In this document: piece after piece, positions 10,594-22,242 of the stretch | Numbering within the stretch: position 1 is the first letter of the stretch | How the letters are laid out: each line of letters begins with the position of its first letter | Assembly (NCBI GenBank): GCA_001972305.1 | Contig: BDDD01001672.1 | Location: 165,315-229,314 of the forward strand | From: Cephalotus follicularis | Lineage: Eukaryota; Streptophyta; Magnoliopsida; Oxalidales; Cephalotaceae | DNA: 64,000 nt | Reading direction: 5' to 3' | Notes under the pieces: generated by a model | The model's input: only the letters and a program-made list of their open reading frames with translations | Database searches by the model: none | What the model was told of the DNA's origin: nothing | Program-made: the position numbers and the translations under genes

Positions 10594-12889
10594 CTAATCT
10601 TCATTGTTTGTATCTTTAAATTTGGACCTCAGATCATACTCCAACGTCCAACCATTTGGGCTTGTCAATACAAACCCCGCTCCACTGCCAGTGATGCAGG
10701 AAGACCCATCCACTGACAATGTCCATATCCCCTTCTCTCTCTTAGAAGGGTTCTCCTCCATACACTCCGTAGGTGTATTATCTCCAACAAATTCGGCCAG
10801 TACCTGAGATTTAATTGCAGGACTGGCGTTGAACTTCACATCATACTCGCCTAGCTCGACTGACCACTTAATCAACCTGCCCGAGGTGTCGGGCTTTGCG
10901 AGAACTTGTTTAAGCGGTCTATCAGTCAGAACCTTAATTGTATGGGTTTGGAAATATGGCCTCAATTTTTTGTCCGAGATGATCAAAGCATATGCAAATT
11001 TCCCTACCTCATGGTACCTTCCTTCAGCATCATTCAAAGCCTTGCTCACATAGTACACCGGCTTTTGAACTTTTTCATCTTCTCTGACTAGCACCACACT
11101 CACTGCGCCTGAGGTGGCCGTAAGGTAAAAATACAAGTCTTCCCCATCCTTAGGTTTTGAAATCAGAGGAGGGGAAGCTAGGTATTCCTTCAACTTGTCT
11201 AAGGCTGCTTGACAGTCGTCAGACCAAGAAAACCCCTTGGGATCCCTGAGTATTTTGAAGAACGAAAGGCATTTTTCTACTGACTTCGATACAAACCTAC
11301 TCGGGGTTACTATTTTCCCATTTAATCTCTGCACGTCCCTGATGGTTTGAGGAGGCCTCATGCTTTGAATTGCTGAGATCTTCTCCGGATTGGCCTCTAT
11401 TCCTTTGCTAGAGACCATAAATCCGAGGAACTTGCCAGAGGTGACCCCAAATGTACACTTGGACGGATTGAGTTTCATGTTGTGTCTCCTAAGCACCTCA
11501 AATGTTTCTTCCAAGTCTTTTATGTGGGGGCTCCTGGCTAAGGTCTTGACGAGCATGTTGTCGATGTACACCTCCATATTTTTCCCGATCTGAGGCTCAA
11601 AAATTTTGTTCACAAACGTTGGTAGGTGGTCCATGCATTCTTCAGGCCGAAGGGCATAACCCTGTACCAATACATTCCTCGGTCTGTGATGAAAGCTGTC
11701 TTGTTCTCGTCGAGCCCGTACATGGGAATTTGATTGCATCCCGAGTTGGCATCCAAGAAGCTTAACATTCTGTAGCCCGAGGTGGCATCCACCAACTGAT
11801 CTATCTTTGGGAGAGGAAAGTGAACCTTTGGGAAAGCTTTGTTGAGGTCAATGAAGTCGATACACATCCTCCACTTCCCATTTGCCTTTTTGAGTAGTAC
11901 TAGGTTCGCCAGCCAGTCTGAGTAATGCACTTCCCTTATGAATCCCGCCTGTAATAGCTTACTCGCCTCTTCTTCTATTTCCTGCTACCTCTTTGGAGCA
12001 AAGTTCCTCTTCTTTTGCCTGGCTGGAGGGCTCGTTGGGTCCACGCTTAGTTTGTGAACCATGACACTTGGGTTGATCCCAGGGACCTCCTCTGCCGACC
12101 AGGCAAACACGTCTTTGTTATTTCGGAGGAATGTTATTAATTCCCCCTTCTCCACCTCTCCAAGTTGTGAGCCAACTTGGAAGACTTGTTCAGTGTTGCC
12201 CTCATGCAAGGGCACTTGGAGCATGTCCGCAACAGGATGGGGACGCTCAGGATCCATGTCTCCCCTGAGCTCCATATTTGCTATAGGAAGCACCTTGTCC
12301 TTCCCCTTGTCCATGATGGTAGTTTTGTAGCACTGTCTTGCTACCTGTTGATCTCCTCTTACCTCTCCCACGCCAAACCTCATGGGGAACTTCATCAACA
12401 GGTGTCTTGTAGACACTATCGCCTCCAATAGGTGGAGCCCTGGTCGCCCTATTATTGCATTATACGGGCCTGGGGTATCAACCACCAGGAATGTCATCTC
12501 TACCCGAGTTTGACGTGGGGTCGTGCCTGCAACCACGGACAGGTCGATGGATCCCAGAGGATGGACAATCTCACCTGCGAAGCCAACCAGTGGGGTCTTT
12601 ACAGGCTTGAGCTGGTCTGCCGGTATCCTTAGCTGATCAAATGCATGTTTGTATAGGATATCGGCCGAGCTGCCACTTGAAGAGTTACCACCACTGGGTC
12701 ATCATGAGGGAGTTGTACTCCCTCGTAGTCCACCTCCGAGAAGGATATCGCCTCCTCATCTCCACCTATTCTCAGCCTTTTGTCGTGATGGACTTGTTTC
12801 ACAGCAAAGGGACAGTCTCCCGTGGGCTTTTCTTGCGTTTTTATGGTCTCCACCAAACGCGACCCCCCCACAGATGGTATGGATGACAC
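10594..12889 (-). pseudogene. Tat protease, reverse transcriptase and dual RNase H, decayed
   Basis: From right to left: 12629-12889 protease start, with GSSADILYKHAFDQ readable only in another frame; 11985-12536 protease end (YNAIIGRPGL) and linker with DVFAWSAEEVPGI; 11610-11930 RT fingers and palm (WRMCIDFIDLNKAFPK, FLDANSG, MPFGLKNA); 10594-11739 RT thumb, first RNase H (TDRPLKQVLAK) and the start of an archaeal-like second RNase H (LSVDGSS). The RT active site, normally Y-[IV]-D-D, reads YIDN (11557-11568), so the second catalytic Asp is lost. A frame change lies between 11610 and 11739. The second RNase H is a feature of Tat-lineage pol. Confidence 0.87.
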
Positions 12890-14626
12890 CTATGGGTTCT
12901 TGCTGCTGCTGCTCCTCTGGCTGCCGAGGAGCCTCTTCTCTTCGTTTCTCCCTTCTTCCTTAGGGATCATCCCTGTCAACATACTTGCACAGGTGCCCCT
13001 TCCGAATCAGATCTTCGATGTGATTCTTAAACTACCTACACTCCTCAGTGTCGTGACCATGGTCACGGTGGTAGTGGCAGTATTTTTCCGTATTCCTCTT
13101 CTCGGCAGGTGACCTCATCTTCTCTGGCCACTGCATGGGGACCTTGTCTTGTTCCACATCAAGTATTCTAGTGCATGTGTCCAGGAGGGGGGCAAAGTGG
13201 TTGTAGGACGGGATCGGTGCCCCTCCTCTGGATGAGCCTTCTCATCTGGAGAGTTTGTGTCTGAGGTCTTCCTTGGACAAGTCTGGCCTCTCCTTCCTCT
13301 TCTTTCTCCTCTCGGGAGCATTTCGTGAATGCCCCCCTTTCTCTTCCTGATGGCCCGAACTGGGCGTCTTTTGTTTCCTGGCTGCCATCTCTTCCTCGGC
13401 ATTAACATATCATTCTGCTCACCTCAGCAGGTCTACCATGTCCTTGGCCAGTTTCTTCAAAAGAGAGAAAGTGAAGGATGAGTTGCTCCTCAGCCAGTTA
13501 TTCAAGGCTACCATTGCAAAGGATGGCTCTAGATCCTTCACTGTGAGAGACTCCCTGTTGAATCTGGTGAGGTAATCTCTCAGTGACTCATCTTTGCCCT
13601 ACACCACATTGATCAGGTGGGTGGAGTTCCTCCTCTGCGTGGTGCTGTTGAGGAACTTAGTTACGAACAGTTCCGTAAACTGATCGAAGTTCTCCACCGA
13701 ATTCTTTGCCAAGGTGAAATACCATGACTGGGCAGCTCCAGTCAGTGTCGCTGGGAATCCTCGGCAAAGTGTAGTGTCTGAGGCTTGGTACATCCATATG
13801 GCTTGAATGTAAGAGCGCACATGTTGGATGGGGTCCGTGGACCTGTCATATTTGTGAAGGATTGGGAAGCAAAATCCGTTAGGAACACCCTCTGCCATGA
13901 TCTCGGATGTGAAGGGGTGGACGCTGATGTTCTGCACCTCGGACAGATGTCCACTCCCCTGTTTTGCTCCTCGTAACTTTCTTTCTAGCTCAGCAAGCTT
14001 TCTGTTCATTCTTGTTCCACATCATCTATGTTCCTAGCCTTGCTGGAGACACGTGACCCTCCAGCCACTGTGGCTGGGGGGTCGACCCTGCTTCCTCGGG
14101 CCGTACCAACTCTGCGAGGTGCATTGGAGCGTACTTGCGCCTCTTCTTCTCCTCTGATCTCCTCCCGAGGATCCACATCCATGGCATGATGTTCATGGCG
14201 CGCTCTCCTGGGATCGTTGGGCTAATCCCGAGCAGTTGAGGACTCTGCCCTCTAAGATGCATTGATCTCAGGTCTCCTCCCCAGGGGAATATTATCCCCT
14301 GACCACCTTGGGGGAAGTTCGTCTCCCCTTGAAGGGTTTCGTCTGGCACCTCGGGGGCACCCCACCTCCACCGCTGGCCTGTGATGCCCGCTCTATCCTC
14401 TGCTATTTGCTTGGACAGGTCGGGCCTGGCGCTGGTTGGCGAGGTTGGTCGTCAACAGATCTGTGAGATGCTCCATCCCCTGAATAAGCCGGTTGAGCCG
14501 CTCCTCTGTGACGGGGGCTTGTTCTTGGGCCACCATCTAAACGACTTCCGGGAGAGAAGGAGGGACCTCCTGTTGTTGGCAGCTTGAAACTCCCAACAGG
14601 TTGTTGTTGTTCTTCCTTGGAGGCAT
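12890..14626 (-). pseudogene. Tat gag, decayed
   Basis: The likely start is the ATG at 14626 (MPPRKNNNN), 46 bp inside the 5' LTR. The best block is 13599-14009, a retrotransposon gag domain with FPILHKYDRSTDP, RGFPATLTGAAQSWYF and FTELFVTKFLNS. Upstream, 14026-14349 is a Pro/Gly/Arg-rich N-terminal part. Downstream, 13115-13408 is a basic Arg/Lys-rich tail. The protein would form the virus-like particle core in the cytoplasm. Stops (for example before MVAQEQAP near 14540 and at about 13598) break it. Confidence 0.8.
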
Positions 14627-14651
14627 GGCTGTTGATAGCTTTTTGCTGCGC

Positions 14652-14671
14652 TTCCCACAGACAACGCCAAC
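14652..14671 (-). other. Tat element primer-binding site
   Basis: Directly inside the 5' LTR the minus strand reads TTGGCGTTGTCTGTGGGAAG, the TTGGCG...TGTGGG type of site common in Tat elements. It differs from the initiator tRNA-Met site used by the other elements here. Confidence 0.75.
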
Positions 14672-15551
14672 TGTTGATACAGAAATCCTTCCCTCAACAG
14701 TACCCTTCATTTAAGGGCTTGATTTGTTTAGGGAAACGCTATGATAATGCTCCAAGGAAAAGGTAGAAGGCTGTGGATGTTTCCCTACACAGAAGAGCAA
14801 ACACGTTGAAGGTCCAGGAGGATGTTTTGCCGGGGACACTCCGACGCTCAAGTTAGGCCTTTGCACAGGGAAAACTAGGTTCTTTTGAGAATAAAAATGG
14901 CTAACCTTTGTTCTAACTGTTGCACTAGTATTTATAGTGCAGGAGTGTAACTGTCCCCTAAGGAAATGACGAGGATCTCGGTCATTTCCCTTGATCTCCG
15001 GCTGATATGTTGCCACTTTCCATGCAGGTAGTTCATTATATAACTACTTCCTTATTTGGATGAGGGCGAATCCCAGGAAATTAGGCTGGTTTCATGGCCT
15101 TATCCTATAAATTAAGAGGAGGTACTCTGCAACAGGGCTGCCGAGGAAGTTAACCATGGTACTATTGTCGAGGTGATGGGCCTCTTGCTTCCCTTTCACT
15201 CCAACGTCTTCAATGTCTGGAAGTTGTGTCTGAGACACTGGGTTCTCTGCCAGACTGCCGAGGAGAAGGTCCTCGGCACAGGTGCTTTGAAGGATGGTTT
15301 ATGCCCTGTACCCTAAGAGAGCTCCTCGGATCAAAGAGATCCTTGACACAGACGTCATGTGGGGTACTCTTGGTCATGTTAGTACTCATCGGCCCTGGTG
15401 TCTGGCCAAGGTCTGCTCGCTCGCTTCTCTGACTCGCCTTACTGAGCCTCCTCTGACCCATGTCCATGTGAGTTTCAAACCCCCCGGACATATGGCTTCA
15501 TCCGAGGAGGACAGGTGTCCTCCTTGATATAAAGAGATTTTCCCCACATCA
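14672..15551 (-). repeat. Tat element 5' LTR
   Basis: This 880-bp LTR pairs with 4248-5117. The TATA-like box (complement at 14929-14937) directs transcription leftwards into gag. It is followed at 15552 by CTAGG, the target duplication, and then by the remainder of the Copia-1 LTR. Confidence 0.92.
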
Positions 15552-15686
15552 CTAGGCATATTGAATTTGGTACTAAGATGTAAGTGTTGACAAGACTTTC
15601 AGTCTTGGTGTTTTTGAAAAATTAAAATTGTACACACTTGCATCCTAGGACCAAATCGACCGGGAACCCTTGCCAGGTTTCCAACA
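15552..15686 (+). repeat. Copia-1 5' LTR, second segment
   Basis: This completes the 5' LTR interrupted at 4247 and aligns with 23240-23374. It ends TTTCCAACA. The first five bases repeat the Tat target site. Confidence 0.92.
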
Positions 15687-15688
15687 AG

Positions 15689-15700
15689 TGCTATCAGAGC
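15689..15700 (+). other. Copia-1 primer-binding site
   Basis: TGCTATCAGAGC differs at one base from TGGTATCAGAGC, the sequence pairing with plant initiator tRNA-Met. It lies two bases after the LTR, as expected. Confidence 0.85.
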
Positions 15701-18559
15701 GATCCGTTTAATTTCAATTGGATTTTAATTTCGGTTTTTGTGGCTGCTTTGGAATAATTAAAGTACCTGAAATTCTGGTTTAATTCCCTTCCCATAGTTG
15801 TTTTATAAAATAAATTATTATTTTTCGGGAAACTAGGTTTTAAATAATCTAGTGGGAGGTTTATTGGAGTGTCGGCGCACTTGTGAAATTATTTCGATTG
15901 GCCATCGGAAATTGAAATTACTTGTGTTTATTTGAAGTCTATAGTGGATGTAGATTTTAAATGTCTTATGCATGATGGCTGGTTATGGGACTGAACCTAG
16001 CTTTTGATTTCTTTTGTGGATGGTTTAATTTGCTTTGTTAACTTGTGCTTTTATTTGGTCTGTAATGTGGTTGCCTGCAAGCACCATTGATTCCTTATTT
16101 GTATTATTCTCTCTCTCCCTCCCATTTGTATTCTGTTCTTTATTTTTAAATGTATTTTGAGAAATTTCTTTTTGTAAACAAAGAAGAGAAGAATAACAAA
16201 GGAGCTTGTAGAGGAAGATAAAGGAAGTTACAAGACCAAGTGAAGGCCATGTCTGCGTGGTGCATTTTTGTAATAAAGTAGTTTTAAATAGTTCACCTAG
16301 GAGATCGAGTGGTCACATCGGCATGTGTGATCACTCGTAGATTTAGTCCCTAGCCATGCCATATTTATTTCTAAGTGGGAAATAGGTTGCATGAGATGGA
16401 TGTTTTCTTTTTGCAAACAATCCAAACACGTCAAGCATGCTAAGCCGCTCAATTGGATTGGAAGATAAAATCAATATAATTAACGGCATGGTAATATATA
16501 AAATTTGATGAGACCAAATTCCTCCAACTTGTTAAATAATAAGTCCATAAGTGGTGGGACATAAGGCTGTCCCGTCGTTGGCCTTCCCTAATTTTCGTTG
16601 AATGGTGTGGATATATTTGGGATAGCACTGCACAAGGCAGAGGTCCTCCGTATGACCATTTATGTTCAATTTCAGTACTAAGGGGGTACTAGAAGGAAGT
16701 AGCCATATTTCGGTACAGATGGCATGCACAAGGGCGGGTATCAAAACGGGTTCATTTCTTTGAGGATTGTGGGTTCAGACTTATACCGAGTTCATACTAT
16801 TGGCACAACACACTGTTGTGGATTGTATGGGTCGTGAGGCCGGAACTTGTATCGGATCTTACACTGAGGGCAAGAGGTCCTAATGTAAATGGGCACTCGT
16901 GTCTAACTATCTTGATATTATGGCGGTTCATGCACACGGCTGGGGTCATGATAAAGAGAGATAGATTCTGATCCCCACTAGGAGGCAAGAGGCTTCTCGA
17001 GTTCCACATTTGAGGTGTGGGATACGATTAGAATATTGGGAGGAGCCATAATTACAAAAGACCAAGGATTATGGTAATAACATAAATGGAATGATCTGTT
17101 AATATTCTCCTTCTTTTTCCTCATATAGGTTGTTAGTTTTATACATACTTGATTATATATTCAAATTGGCAGACAACACAAACCAACTTTAAACACGTTT
17201 AACACTCCAAAACTTGAACACCCGTATTTCACTGAATGGAAACACGTTTAGCGTAAAATTCTCACGAGCGTGAGAGTCGCTCATGTCATGACTGAGATAA
17301 CCCCGAGCTAGTGACCGATGTATCCGACCATCACAAGGCCAGTTGGGCTATATGGTGGAATGACGATTATCGAGCTCGTACCCTATCAACTATTGGTATG
17401 TTGCCACAATTTCGCATGATCGGGTTGTGCACTCACGGACCTTGTGTGTCATGCTTACACAACTCAAGGAGTTGTATGGCACCCAGTCGAGGATTGTAAA
17501 GGTAGATTTTGACCAAGAGAGGTCATGATCATTTGTGATGTCTCGATTTCCTACTTGAATAATCTCAAGGGGAGATAGATCAAGTGAATCGAAGTTCCAA
17601 GGGTGAAAAAGGCAATTAGTGCAAAGGGATTCCATTCTAGATAGGATCTAAAAGTTTTATATGGAATTTGCCTACTTCTGTTGTCAGAAGCCAAGGCAAT
17701 TGGAAGAGATTATAATATGTTCCTATAGTCCAGAGCCGAAAATACCTTATGGTTAGGTACTTTCATGTTTTATCTAGTTTACAATGTAAGTTCAATTTGA
17801 GTAGTTGGCTCAGATTGTGAGACTAACATTTGTAACTCTTTGCAGGTTGCTTAGAGACGCTAGACAGCTAAGAGAGCTGATAAAGCTATGGACAGGTGCC
17901 ATGGTGATGCATCGAGGATTCACACCTATGTAGTTGGTGTTTATGAATTGTATATTTTTGTAAATGGTTATGTAATAAAGATTTGATCTCTGTATATAAA
18001 GAACATTGTACGGAATTTTGTTTCTACGTAATATATGTGTAAGATGAGCTGGAAGCTCAAAATTTTTGGTAGAAATTCTTAGTCTTATACATTTCAATGT
18101 TCTAGTTAGTGCAAGAGGCACGTGGACAGAAGAGATCTATGTCTTATACAATTACCATAACATTATATTAACAATTCAAAGGAACAAATTAATAAAAGAT
18201 ATAAATCCTTCATAATTATTGCATTGTTGATTAGGTCATCCTAGAGATGCTAGGAAAACACAATGGTTAAGGATGATCTATGAGGACATCCAGGACATGT
18301 GGTCTTCTCCAACGTGTGCACCATGTTTGATTGGTGTGATGACCAAATCTCCCTTCTCCGTGCGAGGAGATAGGACGGTGGACATATTAGGTTAAGTCCA
18401 CACCGACGGTAGTAAACCAATATCAGTTAATGCAAATGGATATTTTGACTGCTTCAATACCACCATCGGTGTTTTATCACAATTTTGGGTAAGTGTTTCA
18501 AGAGGAAAACAAGTCTAAAATCCTAAGAAAGAGTCATGGATTTATGACTAAATGTAGAT
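15701..18559 (+). other. Copia-1 long non-coding leader and lost gag
   Basis: Almost 2.9 kb has no credible gag, protease or integrase N-terminal frame. The part 15950-16600 is clearly homologous to the internal region of Copia-2 (25980-26580). Shared phrases include GGTCTGTAAT, GTGCCTGC/CACCATT, GAAGGCCATGT and AATTTTCGTTGA. This suggests a conserved untranslated leader or an ancient gag start that has decayed. From 16700 to 18500 I see nothing recognisable. Confidence 0.55.
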
Positions 18560-20740
18560 AATGGTAAGGTCCATTATGTCTTTTACACATCTTCCAAATC
18601 TTTTTCTGGGTAATGCACTGCAGTTGGCAGAGCATATCCTAATCCGGATTCCTTTGAGATCTGTTCCCTCTGATATCGAGAGGATATCATCTTATCACAT
18701 AGATCCTAGATGGAGGAAACCCAACCTAGACCGTTTGAGGGTTAAGGTTGTCCAGTTTATATAAGAAGGCAGAAACCTTCTAAGCTGGAGGTACGATGGA
18801 GACGTTTCCAGTTTGTGGAATATTCTAAGATGTGCTTAGGATATTACTTCTACCATCCCTGCGAACAAATATGGTTTTGTTTCGCGTACTGCAAAATTCC
18901 TAGAGAAGGAATACCTGATTGGAGGAAGCAGTGGGAGTTAGGTGATACAAAGAGAGTTTCCACCAGGTAGAAACCCACAGGATGATGAGGAACTAGAAGT
19001 TTATTCTTCTAAAGACATTATTGGGAAAGGATCCCAATCTGAGATAGAGTCTCGATAAGGCACTCCTCTAGAGAGGAGATGAGGCAAGGTTTTCGATAGC
19101 ACCTAAGAAATAAGGTTTTCTCATTAAGGCACTGACGAACCTAACGTCAGCGTGATGATGAGCCTGTCAGCTACAAGGAAGTAGTGAAGAGCACTAATTC
19201 CAGGACATGATAAGAGATCATGAAATCCGAAATGGACTCCATATACGCCTACCGAGTGAGGGACTTGGTATACGCACCTGAAGGCTTAAAACCCTATCAT
19301 ATGATAAGTAAATCTTCAAGAGGAAGATTGGCGTTAATGGTAAAGGTTGAAACTTTTCAAGCACAATTGGTCGCGAAAGGATATACACTAAGACAAGAGG
19401 TCTGTATACTGAGAACTTTCTGACCAGTTGCAATGCTTTAGTCCATTCGGATTATGCTTGCTTTTGTTACTCATTGTGATAATGAGCTATGACAAATGGA
19501 TGTCAAGACAGTCTGTAAGAGTGACTATCTTGAAGAGGACATCTAAATGTCCGAACCCCGAGAGGTTTACATCCGAGGACCATTCGCACAAGTGGTGCAA
19601 GATCCAAAGGTCTATGACCTGAAGCAAGCATCCTGTAGCTGAAATATCCATTTTGATTTTATCAAATATATGGATAAGCCTTATGTCTATCGGAAACAGG
19701 ATAACCCAGAAGTTCACTTTCTTGGCGCTGCACGTAGAAGACATACTACACATAGAGAATGATGTAGGTATGTTGAAGTACAGTTAAGCAAGAAATTCTC
19801 CACAGAGGATTTGGGAGAGGCTTTCTACATTTTAGAGAATGAAGATCTAAAGAGTAGATCGAGTAGATTGCTTGGACTTTCCCAAAGCCAGTACATCAAC
19901 AGAGTGCTGAAATGGTATGGAACGAATTCCATATATGGCTTACTGCAAATTAGTCAAGGAATTCACCTGTCCAAGAGGACGTCTTCTAAGACCTATGAGG
20001 AGAGGACACGCATGAATAGAAAACCTTATGCTTCGGCAATAGGCTCCACCATGTATGACATACTTTGTACTGAGCCTAATGTCGATATGCCTAAGGGTTT
20101 GGCTAGTCGATTTCAGTCCAGTCCCTGTAAGAGGCGTTGGGACATAGTCAAGAGGACATAATGCCTGTGAAAGACTCAGGATTATTTCTTGACACATGGA
20201 GAATATAGAAAATTGAGACGTAAGAGTTGGGTTAACTCTATTTTCAATTGTGATCCGGATGATCACAAATTCATTTCAGGATATGTGTTGATCCTGAATG
20301 GAAGTGCTGTGTGAGTGGGAGGAGTTTGTGGCAGTCGAGAACTGCAGACTTCACCAGAGAATAAAAGTATTTCCAACCTGTGATACCGGTTATGGTATCT
20401 GGTTTGGCTACGGATGTTCATTGTGGATCTTTATGAGGTTCCTTCCATCGTTGTCCAGTTGTGCAGCATAGGGATGACGATGGGGCTTTGCACAAACCAT
20501 GGAACCCGGGTCTCATTATCGCCCAAACATATACAGCAATGGTATCATTTGATCATGGACATCATAGATGAATATAACGTCTCAAGAGAGATGTTATTGA
20601 GGAAATATATAAGGCATCATGAGAGTAGATGTCGCCATAGAGAGAGTCACGCGAGAAGCGAACTTAGATGACCCACTGACCAAGGCCATGAGCAGTGCTA
20701 GAGTGCGATATGCTTAGGCTGGAAGTCTTCGTGGCTGGAG
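18560..20740 (+). pseudogene. Copia-1 pol: integrase end, RT and RNase H, heavily decayed
   Basis: Positions 18561-18764 resemble the end of the copia integrase core (IMSFTHLPNLFLGNALQLAEHIL, RIPLRSVPS, NLDRLRV). Positions 19220-19430 resemble the RT start (MKSEMDSIYAYRV, APEGLKP, AQLVAKGYT). The RT active-site region near 19725 reads LALHVEDILHI, where LYVDD would be expected. Positions 19811-20161 encode the RT end (YILEN, LLGLSQSQYINRVLKW, IHLSKRT, PYASAIGSTMYDILC). From 20250 an RNase H-like FISGYVLILNGSAV is visible. There are many frameshifts. The family resembles Tork/Angela-type copia; lineage is uncertain. Confidence 0.72.
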
Positions 20741-20755
20741 GGCCAAGTGGGAGAT

Positions 20756-22205
20756 TGTTAGATTAGGGTGTCCTTGTAAGCGACGAGGAGGCTGTAAACA
20801 TATGTTCTCAGCATATGACTCACTCTTGAATCGTACATTCTTAGTTCCATTCATGTTTTATTGTGCATAGTAAGCAAATATTGGCATTTTGCTATATGTC
20901 TTATCCCATACCGTCTCTACGGATCAGTTGATCACCATGTCAACTGAATACACATATAGCGCCCTATCCGTAAAGGGTTGGATCTCGTTCCTGAGAAGTT
21001 ATGAGAATGAGATCCTTACTCCCTTATGACAAAAGTTCCAAGTCATAGGTTCACTCTCTTAGGGAAATTGATGAACCATAAAGACTTGTCGTGTTATGCT
21101 TGCTCCAAATGGTAAAGGAGGATGGATCATCTCATTGCCATTTGGATTTTACCCTAAAGCTGATGCGGGGTGCGTGCAGAGGCACGACACTGAACCGACC
21201 CACCATAGGTTATCTATTTGGAGAGTCAACACCTCTGTCAATAGAGTTCCTAATGTCGCGGTAGTGCTTAGTCAAAGGTGACTAGTAGATCGTACGTGCT
21301 TTACGTTGTATCGTTAGACCTGAGCGGCTGACATAAGTTGGGTAGTAACTGCTTGGCTTTGATTTCCGCCTTCCCCAGTACTAGCCACGTGCTGGCAAAA
21401 GGGTTGTCTTTGGGCCTTATGGGAGCTGCATTGAGATGTATGGGCGAGTGCACAACATGGGATCGTCACACCCATGTTCAGGGTTATAGGCTCTATAACA
21501 TCTGTGACCGTTGAAGACTTAAACGACTGGTCAGGCACTGGGAGATTGGGAACGAGAGGTTTCTGGGGATATCTCCCATAGTCTCAGTGCGTTCATAGAA
21601 TTATAGTTATCACGTTTTTTCCTAGGGGTGACATTTATCCGAACCCTAGTCCGCGATCGGAGCTGAGATGATGAAGGATACGTGGCACGCAAACCGATGA
21701 CATTGGTAAAGTACTTGGGAACCGGTTAACGAATGATAGACGTGGTACTATTTGATCCGCAGATCAGGGGGGTAATGATAGATCACACCGGGACTATTAG
21801 CTGGATAGTCGTATTAGAACTTCAGGATGTTCTGAGAAATTTATCATCGTATCAGAAGTCCACCGGGCTTGAGGGTCCTGCCTAATTATTGGGAAAGTGA
21901 CGCATGCTGCACACATGCTCGCTTGGTGGTAAATCTAGTTTTTAACTAGTATATATTATTTTGACATTAGTGGTTTGTTTTTCGTTGTACTAATAGTCAT
22001 CTTGATGTATAAGAGATTTTACAGTCAGTGCATGATTTAATTTTAATTAAATTAATTAAAGAGAGGGACTTTAATTATTTAAAGTGAGAGACTTTAATTA
22101 AATCATTAAAGAGAGATACATGTTTAATTAATTGAGAGAATTATAAAACATGTATGAGAAACAAAATTAAAATTGAATGAGATTTTAATTAAAGGAGAAA
22201 AGAGA

Positions 22206-22242
<37 letters not shown>

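Larger units (their letters stand above)
4248..15551 (-). mobile_element. Tat-lineage Ty3/gypsy element with antisense gene
   Basis: It is bounded by LTRs starting TGTTGATAC and ending CCCCACATCA, with a perfect CTAGG duplication (4243-4247 and 15552-15556). Reading leftwards the order is 5' LTR, primer-binding site, gag, protease, RT, two RNase H-like domains, integrase, a 3.9-kb extra region, and 3' LTR. The second RNase H (SVDGSSCITGSGAGF ... TNNED) and the antisense gene between integrase and 3' LTR are known traits of the Tat lineage (for example Grande and RIRE2 relatives). The element is inside the 5' LTR of Copia-1 and is therefore younger than Copia-1. Pol carries stops, a frameshift and a changed RT active site, so it is inactive. 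Confidence 0.92.

Noticed and set aside
15689-15700. tRNA-like word TGCTATCAGAGC, repeated across the window
   Set aside because: These are primer-binding sites next to LTRs. There is no cloverleaf sequence around them.
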